64,000 nucleotides of DNA, taken from Silurus meridionalis (lineage: Eukaryota > Chordata > Actinopteri > Siluriformes > Siluridae). The notes beneath the pieces are model-generated. The model was not told the DNA's origin. It made no database searches and was given only the letters and a program-made list of their open reading frames with translations. The stretch covers positions 12,984,356 to 13,048,355 of the forward strand of contig NC_060884.1 in assembly GCF_014805685.1 (NCBI RefSeq), written 5' to 3'. Position numbers and translations under genes: made by a program. The first letter of the stretch is position 1; every line of letters begins with the position of its first letter. Shown one piece after another: positions 11,601-21,479 of the stretch.

Positions 11601-14087
11601 AACGAGGAGGGGTAATAAAGATTTAATGTTGGACTGGCTTATGTGCCAGAAAGGTAACAAGATTATGGGTCCGAAGACTAACCGCAGTCTCAAGTAATGG
11701 ATTGATGTCATAGAATCGTCTTACTAAAGCACTGTCAAAGCTGAATGTATTTACAGCCCAACTGAAGACTATGCTGTAGTCTTTGTGGAATAAAATAAAG
11801 ATGATAAATAAGATAAATAAAGATGATTAAAGAGAGGGTTTTTGTTATGTTTAACTCATTATAACAGTTTTCTGGTATCGACATAGATCTATACTGAACA
11901 AAATTATAAATGCAACACTTTTGTTTTTGCCCCCATTTTTCAAGATCTAAGACTTTTTCTATGTACACAAAAGGCGTATTTTTCTCAAATATTGTTCACA
12001 AATCTGTCTAAATCTGTGTTAGTGAGCACTTCTTCTTTGCCGAGATAATCCTTCCACCTCACAGGTGTGGCATATCAAGATGCTGATTAGACAGCATGAT
12101 TAGTGCACAGGTGTGCCTTAGGCTGGCCACAATAAAAGGCCACTCTTAAATGTGCAGTGTATTGGGGGTCCGAAAACCAGTCAGTATCTGGTGTAGCCAA
12201 CATTTTGTCTCATGCGTTTTGCCCTGTACAGTGAAAACCCGGGATTCATCTGTGAAGAGAACACATCTCCAAAGTGCCAGACACCATCGAATTAGTATTT
12301 GCCCACTCAGGTCGGTAACGACAACGAACTGCAGTCAGGTCGAGACCCCGATTAGGACGACGAGCATGCAGATGAGCTTCCCTGAGACGGTTTCTGACAG
12401 TTTGAGCAGAAATTATTTGGTTATGTAAACCGATTGTTGCAGCAGCTGTCTGGGTGGCTGGTCTCAGACAATCTTGGAGGTGAAGTTGCTGAATGTGGAG
12501 GTCCTGGGCTGGTGTGGTTACATGTGGTCTGCGGTTGTGAGGCCAGTTGGATGTACTGCCAAGTTCTCTGAAACACCTGTGGAGACGGCTTATGGTAGAG
12601 AAATGAACATTAAATTCATGGGCAACAGCTCTGGTGGACATTCCTGCTTGTATGCCCCCTCAAAACTAGTGCTGTGATAAAACTACACATTTAAGAGTGG
12701 CCTTTTATTGTGGCCAGCCTACGGCATACCTGTGCAATAATCATAGTGTCTAATCAGCATCTTGATATGCCACACCTGTGAGGTGGATGGATTATCTCGG
12801 CAAAGGAGAAGTGCTCACTAACACAGATTTAGACTGATTTGTGAACAATAATCGAGAGAAATATGCCTTTTGTGTACATAGAAAAAGCCTTAGATCTTTG
12901 AGTTCAGCTTGTGGAAAATGGGGGCAAAAACAAAAAAGATATATATATACAGTTTATATATAGTCAAATTCACACATCACTTATGTGGTAATTTGTGCTT
13001 AAACTTGTGCAGGTCTTGCAAATCACTGCATCAACATTGAACATGAAGCTAGAGTTAATGCTAAATAAGTTAAATCTGTTGGTGTCCTAGCAGCCTATAG
13101 CATCAAAATTTGAATAACCATATTCATTTTATTGTCCTACCTCTATCTCCCTCCCAGGCAAATGTGCATTTAAACCTGCATGGGAAATGGCACTAAGGGT
13201 CTATTGTAAAAACAGGATGTCATTGAGAACCGGACACTCCACCCCTGTCCAGCCGAACAAAACAAAGCTTTCAAAGAGCAATGTTTTGTTGCTTTGGTCA
13301 TACCTTAGTTTCAGTTGTGTGTAAAGGTGTTCACAGAGCCCCCTTTAATACGCTGAATATGAGAATTATTTTTACATGATACTCCTCTTATGCATGCTAC
13401 GAATTTGATTGGTAGTAATGCCTGAAGGCATAGAATTATATTGAATTTACATAAAATTTTACAAAATTTTTTATAAAAGTATTATCTAAATCATATTAGA
13501 CTCTCATACATATTTATCAACAGGTTCACATTTTATTTTCATTCACAGAGATGGGAATGAGGAAGCACACTGAAGCACCGACTCAAACCCATCAGGGAAG
13601 CAAGGAAAATGGAGAGGAGGAAAGGGAAAGTAAATGCACTAAGCGTGGGTTGACCCTTTGGAAGATGCCTGAGAAAATGTGGAATGACAGCTTAGATCCA
13701 ATTAGCCTGGTTCACCACAGCCTGTGTGGAGAATCATGAAGGAACAATGGACTCAGCCTGGCACTTGCACTGCTTTGCTTTCCATACGTCTTCCAGACTT
13801 CCATTCTTCTGTCATCCTCTTTTCACACCTACTTCTCCCTGTCTCATATGTTAACCCTTTGTTTTATTATTCCCCGAACTGAACATGCTCACCTCTTCCC
13901 TGTCAGCAGTGCGTGTGGATGGCCGATCCATTTGTGTCCTCTTCATCCTGCCCTTTGCCAACAATTTTGTCCTTTCACCCAGAGCCATATGCTGAACAAA
14001 AGGAACCAATAAGTCTGAATCTGACTTGGAAAGGCTGCGAGAAAGCTTTGCATGCCCACATGGCTGCCTCCTGGCCTGCATTGAAGA
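1441..14087 (-). CDS. anks1a: ANKS1A, partial (linker exons and tandem SAM domains)
   Basis: ANKS1A is a cytoplasmic adaptor of receptor tyrosine kinase and Eph signalling, with ankyrin repeats, two SAM domains and a C-terminal PTB domain. Six minus-strand coding segments with matching phases are visible: 13893-14087, 8455-8518, 2308-2414 (or 2308-2514 as a first exon), 2000-2098, 1776-1922 and 1441-1548. They encode the serine-rich linker ([12 protein letters not shown]), the IEKIM segment, SAM1 ([10 protein letters not shown]...) and SAM2 ([16 protein letters not shown]) ending in [19 protein letters not shown]. The residues fit ANKS1A better than ANKS1B ([22 protein letters not shown]), and the neighbour ILRUN agrees with human synteny. 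The PTB exons must lie left of base 1. No ankyrin exons are visible to the right. The intron left of 1441 holds a decayed LINE. Identification is from remembered family sequences, with no database search. Confidence 0.88.
1776..1922 (-). CDS. anks1a: ANKS1A exon: SAM domain 2 core
   Basis: This exon is 49 codons long in phase 0, with acceptor ...aatctttag and donor AAT|gtaaca. It encodes [20 protein letters not shown] and continues through [11 protein letters not shown] to NLWELEIVN. This is the helical core of the second SAM domain. Spacing and phase match the exons on both sides. Confidence 0.9.
2000..2098 (-). CDS. anks1a: ANKS1A exon: second half of SAM domain 1
   Basis: This exon is 33 codons long in phase 0, with acceptor ...aaatgtgcag and donor AAG|gtacca. 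It encodes [20 protein letters not shown] followed by [13 protein letters not shown]. That is the C-terminal half of the first SAM domain, including the DLREIGI helix and the RKKIL helix that are typical of the ANKS1 family. Confidence 0.92.
2308..2514 (-). CDS. anks1a: ANKS1A SAM1 exon, also usable as an alternative first coding exon
   Basis: The open frame starts at ATG 2514-2512 and runs 69 codons in phase 0 to donor ATG|gtgagt. Its N-terminus, [20 protein letters not shown] then SLLKRLPLS, resembles the start of the short AIDA-1 isoforms of the paralogue ANKS1B as I remember it. The SAM1 half ([10 protein letters not shown]... NGFDDLRFM) follows without a break. In the long transcript only the 3' part is used: an acceptor ...gctgcag at 2415 (exon 2414-2308) or ...ctctcag at 2427 (exon 2426-2308) would both join in phase 1 to the exon at 8455-8518. 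The 2414 choice gives [15 protein letters not shown], aligned with the human junction. Thus the segment can be either an internal exon or a first exon with its own upstream promoter. Confidence 0.83.
2515..4392 (-). other. Upstream region of the ANKS1A alternative first exon
   Basis: This part of the intron may contain the 5' UTR and promoter of the short isoform. The first 230 bases are GC-richer than the surroundings. A long pyrimidine-rich stretch lies at 3900-4045. No TATA box is evident on the minus strand. I see no further exon. Confidence 0.35.
4393..4842. repeat. Compound (CA)n block with a duplicated unique segment
   Basis: There are three (CA)n arrays, at about 4393-4440, 4530-4710 and 4788-4842. 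They are separated by two related unique segments (4441-4532 and 4711-4787) that share atccagtcctttga, cataggttctaatgcagcta attaaa and tgtaacacc. The arrays contain interruptions (acgcacaag, acaggcacaa). The structure is a minisatellite-like duplication in which each unit carries its own CA array. Confidence 0.9.
4843..8454. other. ANKS1A intron, rest
   Basis: Apart from the (CA)n array at 7163-7222, no gene or clear repeat is seen. A 79-codon minus-strand frame at 5404-5643 has no recognisable features and is probably chance. Confidence 0.5.
7163..7222. repeat. (CA)n microsatellite
   Basis: About 30 uninterrupted CA units in the long ANKS1A intron. Confidence 0.95.
8455..8518 (-). CDS. anks1a: ANKS1A short exon before SAM1
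   Basis: This is a 64-base exon with acceptor ...ctccaccag and donor GCAG|gtaata. It starts in phase 0 and ends in phase 1. It encodes [20 protein letters not shown] and one more residue. Human ANKS1A has a related EIEKIM segment directly before the SAM1 exon, and the phases fit both neighbours. An (AT)n microsatellite begins about 35 bases upstream on the coding strand. Confidence 0.75.
8554..8620. repeat. (AT)n microsatellite
   Basis: About 33 AT units, ending in ATGTATC, close to the ANKS1A exon at 8455-8518. Confidence 0.95.
8621..11890. other. ANKS1A intron between the 8.5 kb exon and the Tc1-like element
   Basis: It holds the interspersed repeat at 9541-9750 and, at 9415-9480, a short piece (ctccaaaagtattggaacag) that resembles a DNA-transposon end. 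The remaining sequence is AT-rich and I see nothing in it. Confidence 0.5.
9541..9750 (+). repeat. Teleost interspersed repeat
   Basis: tttttatttgtatagcgctt, then gtctcaaagcagctttacac and ctgatgagcaagccggtggc form the body of a repeat I have met in many fish genomes, especially catfishes; I cannot name its family. A second fragment is at 15093-15185. Confidence 0.55.
11891..12937. mobile_element. Tc1-like transposon with long terminal inverted repeats, internally deleted
   Basis: The left arm (11891-12150) and the right arm (12675-12937) are long inverted repeats; both contain gcaaaaacaaaa-type ends, the gtgttagtgagcacttct block and the ggccactcttaaatgtg block. Between them a minus-strand frame at 12246-12641 encodes the N-terminal helix-turn-helix part of a Tc1 transposase ([38 protein letters not shown]). 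Most of the DDE catalytic domain is deleted. The outermost right end is replaced by an AT run. Non-autonomous remnant. Confidence 0.85.
12246..12641 (-). pseudogene. Tc1-like transposase fragment (DNA-binding part)
   Basis: 131 codons with the paired-like helix-turn-helix region of Tc1/mariner transposases ([40 protein letters not shown]). The frame ends where the catalytic domain should begin, and the residue of the DDE domain (FTDES-like) is only traceable out of frame near 12240. It lies between the inverted repeats of the element. Confidence 0.75.
12938..13892. other. ANKS1A intron between the Tc1-like element and the 13.9 kb exon
   Basis: No gene or clear repeat is seen. Confidence 0.5.
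13893..14087 (-). CDS. anks1a: ANKS1A linker exon ([12 protein letters not shown] motif)
   Basis: This exon ends at a strong donor, GAAGAG|gtgagc (gt at 13892-13891), in phase 0. It encodes [17 protein letters not shown], a serine-rich motif I recognise from the linker between ankyrin repeats and SAM domains of ANKS1 proteins, then a basic stretch ending ADREE. Joined to the 8518 exon it gives REE-IEKIM, like human DE-IEKIM. The 5' boundary is uncertain: acceptors at 14088 (...cacctgag) or 14076 (...atgcag) are both possible, and the frame stays open to a methionine at 14168, so a first exon is also possible. Confidence 0.66.
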
Positions 14088-14168
14088 CTCAGGTGAGTGA
14101 ATAGATCCATCTTTAGTCTGCCCCTCAGCGGTGACTCTAATATTGGTGTCCAGAAGTAGGGTGGACAT

Positions 14169-14683
14169 CGCTGGAAAGAGATTTGGTCCTTGCTTTAAGG
14201 TTTAACTAGACAAATGGAACCAGTATTAGCTGACAAATCCGAGAGAGTGTTGAGCCTTCCTTTCCTATTGTTGTATTCTTGCAAGTTGCATAGTTGTAGG
14301 AATGTTTTGGAAAAGATGAACATGAGGTTGCCTTTGTCTGCCTCTGTTCTCACGGTCCACCCACAGATTCTGTGCTTTTGCCCTCCCCATAGTGAGACGT
14401 TACAAAACATTTGTAAACAGCTATTTCCTGCCTTTCCCATTATGACTTTTAGCAATTTCTATGCCCACATCTACTTTTTTAACTGAGTATGGTCTCCTTA
14501 ACCTCACAAAATCAAACTTATATTTAACCATTCAAACAAATTTTGCAGTCTGAAACATGACATTTGTAAGAAATCCTATTAAAGCCAAAACATTGTTAAT
14601 TATTGTTATGTGTCTTCAACCATTTTTTTAAAAGATAGTATATATGTGCAGAGTTTCTACTTCATATATGTATAGATATTTAT
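14169..14683. other. Region upstream of the last visible ANKS1A exon
   Basis: A 90-codon plus-strand frame and an 86-codon minus-strand frame overlap each other and resemble nothing. No ankyrin repeat is seen. Confidence 0.45.
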
Positions 14684-15092
14684 ATACTGTATCTCACAAA
14701 AGTGAGCACACCCATTTCAGCAACTATTTTAGTATATCTTCTTAAGGGACAAATATTGTACTAAAGACATTAAACTTGGATATATATTTTAGAGTGGTCA
14801 ATGTGCAGACCTGAAACCTATTGAGCACATGTGGCGCATCCTCAAGTGGAAGGTGGAGAAGCGCCATGTGTCTAACATCCAGCAGCTCCGTGATGTCATT
14901 ATGAAGGAGTGGAAGAGGATTCCAGCAACAACCTGTGCAGCTCTGGTGAATCCCATACCCAGGTGGATTAAGACAGTGCTAGATAACAATGGTGCTCACA
15001 CAAAATATTGACACTTTGGACACCGTTTTAACATTTTTACTTAGGGTGCACTCACAGCTATGTAGACAATAATGGCTATATATTGAGTCAAC
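14684..15092 (+). mobile_element. Tc1-like element, internally deleted fragment
   Basis: The left end (atctcacaaaagtgagcacaccc) resembles a known teleost Tc1 family terminus. At 14798-15011 the plus strand encodes a transposase C-terminus: LKPIEHMWRILKWKVEKRHV, then LRDVIMKEWKRIPATTCAAL and NNGAHTKY with a stop. The catalytic E of the DDE triad is in the PIEHMW motif. The front of the gene is deleted, and the right inverted repeat is cut near 15092, where another repeat begins. Confidence 0.75.
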
Positions 15093-15185
15093 ATGTTTAA
15101 TAAGTGTTATAAAGTGTTTAATAATGGACATTGTCACAGAAGAGCTTTACAGAAGTAAATAGATAACAAATATGAATTTATAGTT
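15093..15185 (+). repeat. Teleost interspersed repeat fragment
   Basis: The stretch aatggacattgtcacagaag and agctttacagaagtaaat resembles the more complete repeat at 9541-9750. It is joined directly to the end of the Tc1 fragment. Confidence 0.5.
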
Positions 15186-15315
15186 AGCTCCTACGTACAT
15201 GCTATATGTGAGATTTAGCATTACTGTGTACAGCTGTGGAAGAAAAATAACTTACAATCTCAGTATTTAATATTACAATAAAAATATTTATTTCTATGCA
15301 TTTCTAAGAGCTATA

Positions 15316-16914
15316 TACAGTGAGGAAAATAAGTATTTGAACACCCTGCTATTTTGCAAGTTCTCCCACTTAGAAATCATGGAGGGGTTTGAAATTGTCA
15401 TCGTAGGTGCATGTCCACTGTGAGAGACATAATCTAAAAAAAAATCCAGAAATCACAATATATGATTTTTAAACTATTTATTTGTATGATACAGCTGCAA
15501 ATAAGTATTTGAACACCTGTCTATCAGCTAGAATTCTGACCCTCAAAGACCTGTTAGTCTGCCTTTAAAATGTCCACCTCCACTGCATTTATTATCCTAA
15601 ATTAGATGCACCTGTTTGAGGTCGTTAGCTGCATAAAGACACCTGTCCACCCCATACAATTAGTAAGAATCCAACTACTAACATGGCCAAGAGCAAAGAG
15701 CTGTCCAAAGACACTAGAGACAAAATTGTACACCTCACCAAGGCTGGAAAGGGCTATAGGGAAATTGCCAAGCAGCTTGGTGAAAAAAGGTCCACTGTTG
15801 GAGCAATCATTAGAAAATGGAAGAAGCTAAACATGACTGTCAATCTCCCTCGGACTGGGGCTCCATGCAAGAGCTCACCTCTTGGGGTCTCAATGATCCT
15901 AAGGAAGGTAAGAAATCAGCCCAGAACTACACGGGAGGAGCTGGTCAATGACCTGAAAAGAGCTGGGACCACCATTTTTAAGGTTACTGTTGGTAATACA
16001 CTAAGACATCATGGTTTGAAATCATACATGGCACGGATGGTTCCCCTGCTTAAACCAGCACATGTCCAGGCACGTCTTAAGTTTGCCAATGACCATTTGA
16101 ATGATCCAGAGGAGTCATGGGAGAAAGTCATGTGGTCAGATGAGACCAAAATAGAACTTTTGGGTCATAATTCCACTAAGCGTGTTTGGAGGAAGAAGAA
16201 TGATGAGTATCATCCCAAGAACACCATCCCTACTGTGAAGCATGGGGGTGGTAGCATCATGCTTTGGCGGTGTTTTTCTGCACATGGGACAGGGCGACTG
16301 CTCTGTATTAAGGAGAGGATGACCGGGGCCATGTATTGCGAGATTTTGGGGAACAAATTCCTTCCCTCAGTTAGAGCATTGAAGATGGGTCGAGGCTGGG
16401 TCTTCCAATATGACAATGACCCGAAGCACACAGCTAGGATAACCAAGGAGTGGCTCTGTAAGAAGCATATCAAGGTTCTGGCGTGGCCTAGCCAGTCTCC
16501 AGACCTAAACCCAATAGAGAATCTTTGAAAAACTCCGTGTTTTCCAGCGACAGGCCAGAAACCTGACTGATCTAGAGAAGATCTGTGTGGAGGAGTGGGC
16601 CAAAATCCCTCCTGCAGTGTGTGAAAACCTGGTGAAAAACTATAAGAAACGTTTGACCTCTGTAATTGCAAACAAAGGCTACTGTACCAAATATTAACAT
16701 TGACTTTCTCAGGTGTTCAAATACTTATTTGCAGCTGTATCATACAAATAAATAGTTAAAAAATCATACATTGTGATTTCTGGATTTTTTTTTAAGATTA
16801 TGTCTCTCACAGTGGACATGCACCTACGATGACAATTTCAGACCCCTCCATGATTTCTAAGTGGGAGAACTTGCAAAATAGCAGGGTGTTCAAATACTTA
16901 TTTTCCTCACTGTA
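15316..16914 (+). mobile_element. Nearly full-length Tc1-like transposon with TA target duplication
   Basis: The element starts CAGTGAGGAAAATAAGTATT and ends with its inverse (aatacttattttcctcactg), flanked by TA at 15316-15317 and 16913-16914. The outer inverted repeats are about 200 bases (15318-15515 and 16720-16912) and nearly identical. A transposase gene lies between them. The two arms and the long open frame suggest a young insertion. Its right end is five bases from the LINE tail at 16918. Confidence 0.93.
15683..16697 (+). pseudogene. Tc1-like transposase, broken near the C-terminus
   Basis: 281 codons are open from ATG 15683: an N-terminal helix-turn-helix ([20 protein letters not shown]), a second DNA-binding half, then the DD34E catalytic domain with [33 protein letters not shown] and [14 protein letters not shown] at 16526-16528 follows ENL directly. 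The rest ([20 protein letters not shown] to NKGYCTKY and stop at 16697) continues in another frame, so a small deletion near 16528 removed part of the motif after the catalytic E. All three catalytic residues are present, but the product would lack about 55 C-terminal residues. Confidence 0.9.
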
Positions 16915-16917
16915 AAT

Positions 16918-19031
16918 ATGCTTCTTCTTCTTTCGACTTCTCCCATTAGGGGTCACCACAGCGGAACATTCGTCTCCATACCCCCCCTGTCCTCTACATC
17001 CATCTCTTTTAAACCAACTACCTGCATGTCTTCCCTCACCACATCCATAAATCTCCTTCTTCACCTTCATCTTTTCCTCCTTCCTGGTGGCTCCATCCTC
17101 AGCATTCTCCTTCCGAATCCCCCTATGTCCCTTCTCTGCATATGTTCAAACCATCTCAATCGTGCCTCCCTCACTTTGTTTCCAAAACATCCTACATGCA
17201 CTGTCCCTCTAATAAACTTGTTTCTAATACTGTCATCATCGTCACTCCCAACGAAATCTTAACATCTTCAGCTCTGCTACCTCCAGCTCCACCTCCTGTC
17301 TTTTACTCAATGCCACTGTCTCTAAACCATACAACATCTCAAGTCTTACCACAGTCCTATAAACTTTCCCTTTCACTCTTGCAGATACCCTTCTATCACA
17401 AATCACTCCTGCCACTCTTCTCCACCCACTCCACCCTGCGTACAATTTTTTTTTTCACTTCTCTAACACACTCTCCATTACTTTGCACTGTTGACCCCAG
17501 GTACCTGAACTCCTCCACCTTCTTTACCCCTTCTCCCTGCAACCGCACCACTTCACTGCCCTCCCTCTCATTCACACACATGTACTCTGTTTTACACCTA
17601 CTGACTTTCATTCCCCTTCTCTCCAGCGTGTACCTCCACCTCTCCAGGCACTTCTCAACCTGCTACCTACTCTCACCACAAATAAGATCATCATCCACAA
17701 TCATACGCAAACATCATAGTACAGAGAGACTTCTATCTGACCTCGTCCGTCAACCTGTCCATCACTATTGCAAACAGGAAAGGGCTCAGAGCCGATCCTT
17801 CATGCAGTCCAACCTTCACCTTGAACCAGTATATCGTTCCTACTGCAAACTTCACTGCTGTCACACTGTCTTCATACATGTCCTGCACCACCCTTACATA
17901 CTTCTCTGACACACCGGATTTCCTCATACAATATCACAACCCAACCAACTTTCTCTAAATTCACAAACACACAATGCAACTCCTTATGACCTTCTCTATA
18001 CTTCTCCATCAACATTCTCAAAGTAAATAATGCGTTTGTGGTGCTCTTCCTCGTCATGAAACCATACTGCTGCTCATAGATGGTCACCTCTTCCCTCAGC
18101 CTGGCTTCTACTACTCTTTCTCATAACGTCATGGTGTGATTGATCAACTTTATTCCCCTGTAGTTACTGCAGGTCTGCACATTTTAAAGATCGGTACCAG
18201 CACACTCCTTCTCCATTCCTCAGGCATCCTCTCACCTTCCAAAATTTTGTTGAACAACCTGGTTAAAACTCCACTGCCATCTCTCCTAAACATCTCCATG
18301 CTTCGGTATGTCATCTGGTCCAACTGACATTTCACTCTTCATCCTCTGAATAGCTCCTCTCACTTCCTCCTTATTAATCCTATCCACTTCCTTCTTCACC
18401 ATCTCCACACCATCTGAGCCCCTGTCTGACCTCTTCCCTGAATCTCATATTAAAATCTTCCTCCTTTAGTTTCCACCAGCTTATTCTACTTCCAGTCCTC
18501 ACTCTCCTCCTCTTCTTCTTAACCTCCAAAACCATCCTACAGACTACCATCTGATGCTGTCTAGCTACACTGTCCCCTGCCAACACCTTACAGTCTCCAA
18601 TCTCCTTCAGGTTGCATCTCCTACATAGAACATAGTCCACCTGTTTGCACCTTCCTCCACTCATATACGTCGCCCTATGCTCTTCTTTTTTCTTTAAATA
18701 AGTCACCACTGCTATTTTCATCCTTTTAACATAATCTACCACTATCTGCTTTTTCACATTTCTCTCCTTAATGCCATACCTACCCATCACCTCCTCATCA
18801 CCTCTGTTCCCTTCACCTACATGCCCATTAAAGTCTGTCTCTGTAGACGTCTTCCTCTTCTTCTTCTTCTCCTTCGGCCAACAGTAGCCCAATTTCCACC
18901 GGTACACTGTTGGCTAATGATACCTGTGGTGGTCTTTGGTAACACGGGCCTCGACCGATCCGGTATGAATTTCTGATTTGTGATGTGCATATTTGATTTG
19001 GTACATGTTTTACGCTGGATGCCCTTCCTGA
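16918..19031 (-). mobile_element. RTE-like LINE copy, minus strand, endonuclease region deleted
   Basis: The 3' end of the element is at the left (cttcttcttctttcgacttctcccattaggggtc on the plus strand reads as its A/G-rich tail). Minus-strand fragments include EQQYGFMTRKSTTNALFTLR, VRLQGEGVKKVEEFRYLGST, KVYRTVVRLEMLYGLETVAL and [20 protein letters not shown]. The 5' leader matches the copy at 39-42 kb up to ggatgcccttcct near 19030. The 5' leader runs directly into DFNGHVG, so most of the endonuclease is missing. Stops and shifts make it a pseudogene. It begins five bases after the end of a Tc1-like element. Confidence 0.85.
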
Positions 19032-19860
19032 TAGAGTGATGAATGTGAAGCTGGAAGTTGAAGGGGTGATGATAAATGTCATCAGTGCCTATGCTCCACA
19101 AGTGGGTTGTGAGACGGAGGAGAAAGAAAAATTCTGGAGTGGGTTAGATGAAGTGGTGGAGAGTGTACCTAGGAATAAAAGATTGGTGATTGGGGATGAT
19201 CATAGGGTGACGTATAAGAGTAGAGGAAGGTGCACACAGATGGACAACATTCTATGAAGGAGTTGCAACCTGAAGGAGATTGGAAACTGTAAGGTGTTGG
19301 CAGGGGACAGTGTAGCTAATCAGCATCGGATGGTGGTCTGTAGGATGGCTATGGAGGTGTAGAAGAAGAGGAGGAGAGCTGATATGAGAAGTTGGACATG
19401 AAGGAAAGAGAACAGGATTTGGAATTTGGAACCGAGCTGGGAAGGATGTGCTGCAAGAACAATAAAGGATGGAGATAGAAATGTGTTGTGAGGAGATTGT
19501 GTTGAGAAGATGGAGGGAGTATTTTGAGCAGATGATGAACGAGGACAATGAGAGAGAGAGAAGGTTTGATGATGAGGATGGTGAAACAGATGGTGAAACA
19601 GGAAGTGGATAGGATTAGTAAGGAGGAAGTGGGAGCAGTGATTAAGAGGATGAAGAGTGGAAAGTCGGTTAGACCAGATGACATAGAGGAAGCGTGGAGA
19701 TGTGTACGAGGGATTTTAACTAGACTGTTCAACAAAATTTTGGAAGGTGGGGGAAGACATGCACGTAGTTGGGTTGAAAGAGGCAGATGTAGAGGACAAA
19801 GTAGTATGGAGACGGATGATCCACTGTGGCGACCCTTAATGAGAGCAGCCAAAAAAAAGA
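19032..19860 (+). mobile_element. RTE-like LINE copy, plus strand, head to head with the previous copy
   Basis: It starts with the endonuclease segment DRVMNVKLEVEGVMINVISA, then YAPQVGCETEEKEKFW, jumps to HRVTYKSRGRCTQMDN, and later has SKEEVGAVIKRMKSGKSVRP. It ends with the family 3' sequence and a long AAG-rich tail (19855-19880). Large internal deletions remove the reverse transcriptase. It abuts the minus-strand copy with no visible spacer. Confidence 0.82.
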
Positions 19861-19880
19861 AGAAGAAGAAGAAAAAGAAA

Positions 19881-21479
19881 ATGGTCAGTTTCCATTCTTA
19901 TACTCAACTTGCATTCACATTACAAATAGGAAGACTAGTTTTAAAACAGTATAAAATGTTCAAACAGGAATTGTCCTTTGTTCTTTTGACTCCGACGTGC
20001 TACTTGTAAATATGTTACTGATACGCTGTAATAAATTTCTTCTTCATTGAGCTCTTTGATGTCCTCATTCATTTTTCTTACAGTAGGCTATTTATTCATT
20101 ATAAAATACTACTTATATTACACTTGTCCATAGCACTTAATTTTGTTTTATTAATTAATGAAATCTGCTAAAGTTATAGTCAGCTGCCAGCAAATCTTCA
20201 ATGTCTGGTGTATAGAAGTATTTTGGCTTCCTGGAATGGTCTGGTACTGATGGTCAGTAAGTGGACAAAAAAACTAACACCATAAACATGTCAGATCATC
20301 ATTGTGTGTGAGTCTCTAAAACTGAATGACAATATGAAGCAGCACACACAAACACACGCATCCATAAAAATCATTACATTTTCTGATTCAATCCAGACTA
20401 AATAAACCGAAGCAATCAAGACATTTATATGTTTGTACACATTTATGCATAACACAGAATTCTAAAACAAGTCTAATAATACAGTCAGCTGCATAAATTT
20501 TTTTGAACTGCTGATCACAGGCCATTGTTACACACTTGATGGAAAGCATGCAGCATTTACCATGTTTTTTAGGCATCACAGACACCCATGCCTAGCTAAT
20601 GTCCCTGTAAAAAGACAGGGAAGAGAGAGTAATACCATTTCTCCCACACAGAGATCTTTGACCATCTGAAGTTAAACAATTTCATTAGAAAACAGAAACC
20701 CACCGCTCATGTTCCAGTGCCTATTTTTGCTGAATCGAAAAATGTGTCATATCATGGAAACAGTATATTTTATCTATGTGCATGATTACCCCTCTATTGA
20801 CTGTCTATACAAGTTGTAGTCATTGTCTCTAACATTTTCAACACCTGCACAATTAAGGTGCAATACCTTCACTATTCATTCAGACCGGATCAAGTTGATG
20901 ACACATTTATGAAAGCGGCTGCTATATATATATATATATATATATATACCTAAAGAAACAAGCATATTGATAGCACATACTGATTTGTAGGAAGCATTGG
21001 AGAACACGAACAGTAGAATGAGGCATAATGATGGAAAATATTGTGATAGATCAGGAAATATCAGCAACTGACCTCATCAACAATACATAGGACCCACTAT
21101 TATCTCTGATCTGCTTCCCTAAACACTAACGTTACAATAACGTAAACCTCACACTGTCATTTCATATGCGTCACAGTAACGCAATCGACACACACTACCG
21201 CAACCCTTGGACTTATAATTGGAAATATAATTTGCACTGCCTCATTTTTCCATACCCTGCATAAATCCTTATTTATCACATTTTATCTTCCTAGTTTTTT
21301 ATATATATATTTTTTATTGTAACAGCACACCATAACAAATTCCTTGCACATGCAACCCATGCTACATGGCAATAAAGGTAATTTTGAAATAGTTGGTCAT
21401 AACTCTGATGGTTACTTGTAGTTCAGAGATAAAATATGAATCTATGAAGGAAACCATGGCACTGTTTAGAGTTTGCCAC
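19881..21479. other. Intergenic region upstream of ILRUN
   Basis: AT-rich sequence with one (AT)n tract. I found no exon of ANKS1A, TAF11, UHRF1BP1 or SNRPC on either strand. Confidence 0.5.
20926..20949. repeat. Short (AT)n tract
   Basis: About 12 AT units, 530 bases upstream of the CpG-rich ILRUN promoter. Confidence 0.85.

Noticed and set aside
17142..17909. A 255-codon Ser/Thr/His-rich plus-strand frame
   Set aside because: It is the antisense of the LINE reverse-transcriptase region.
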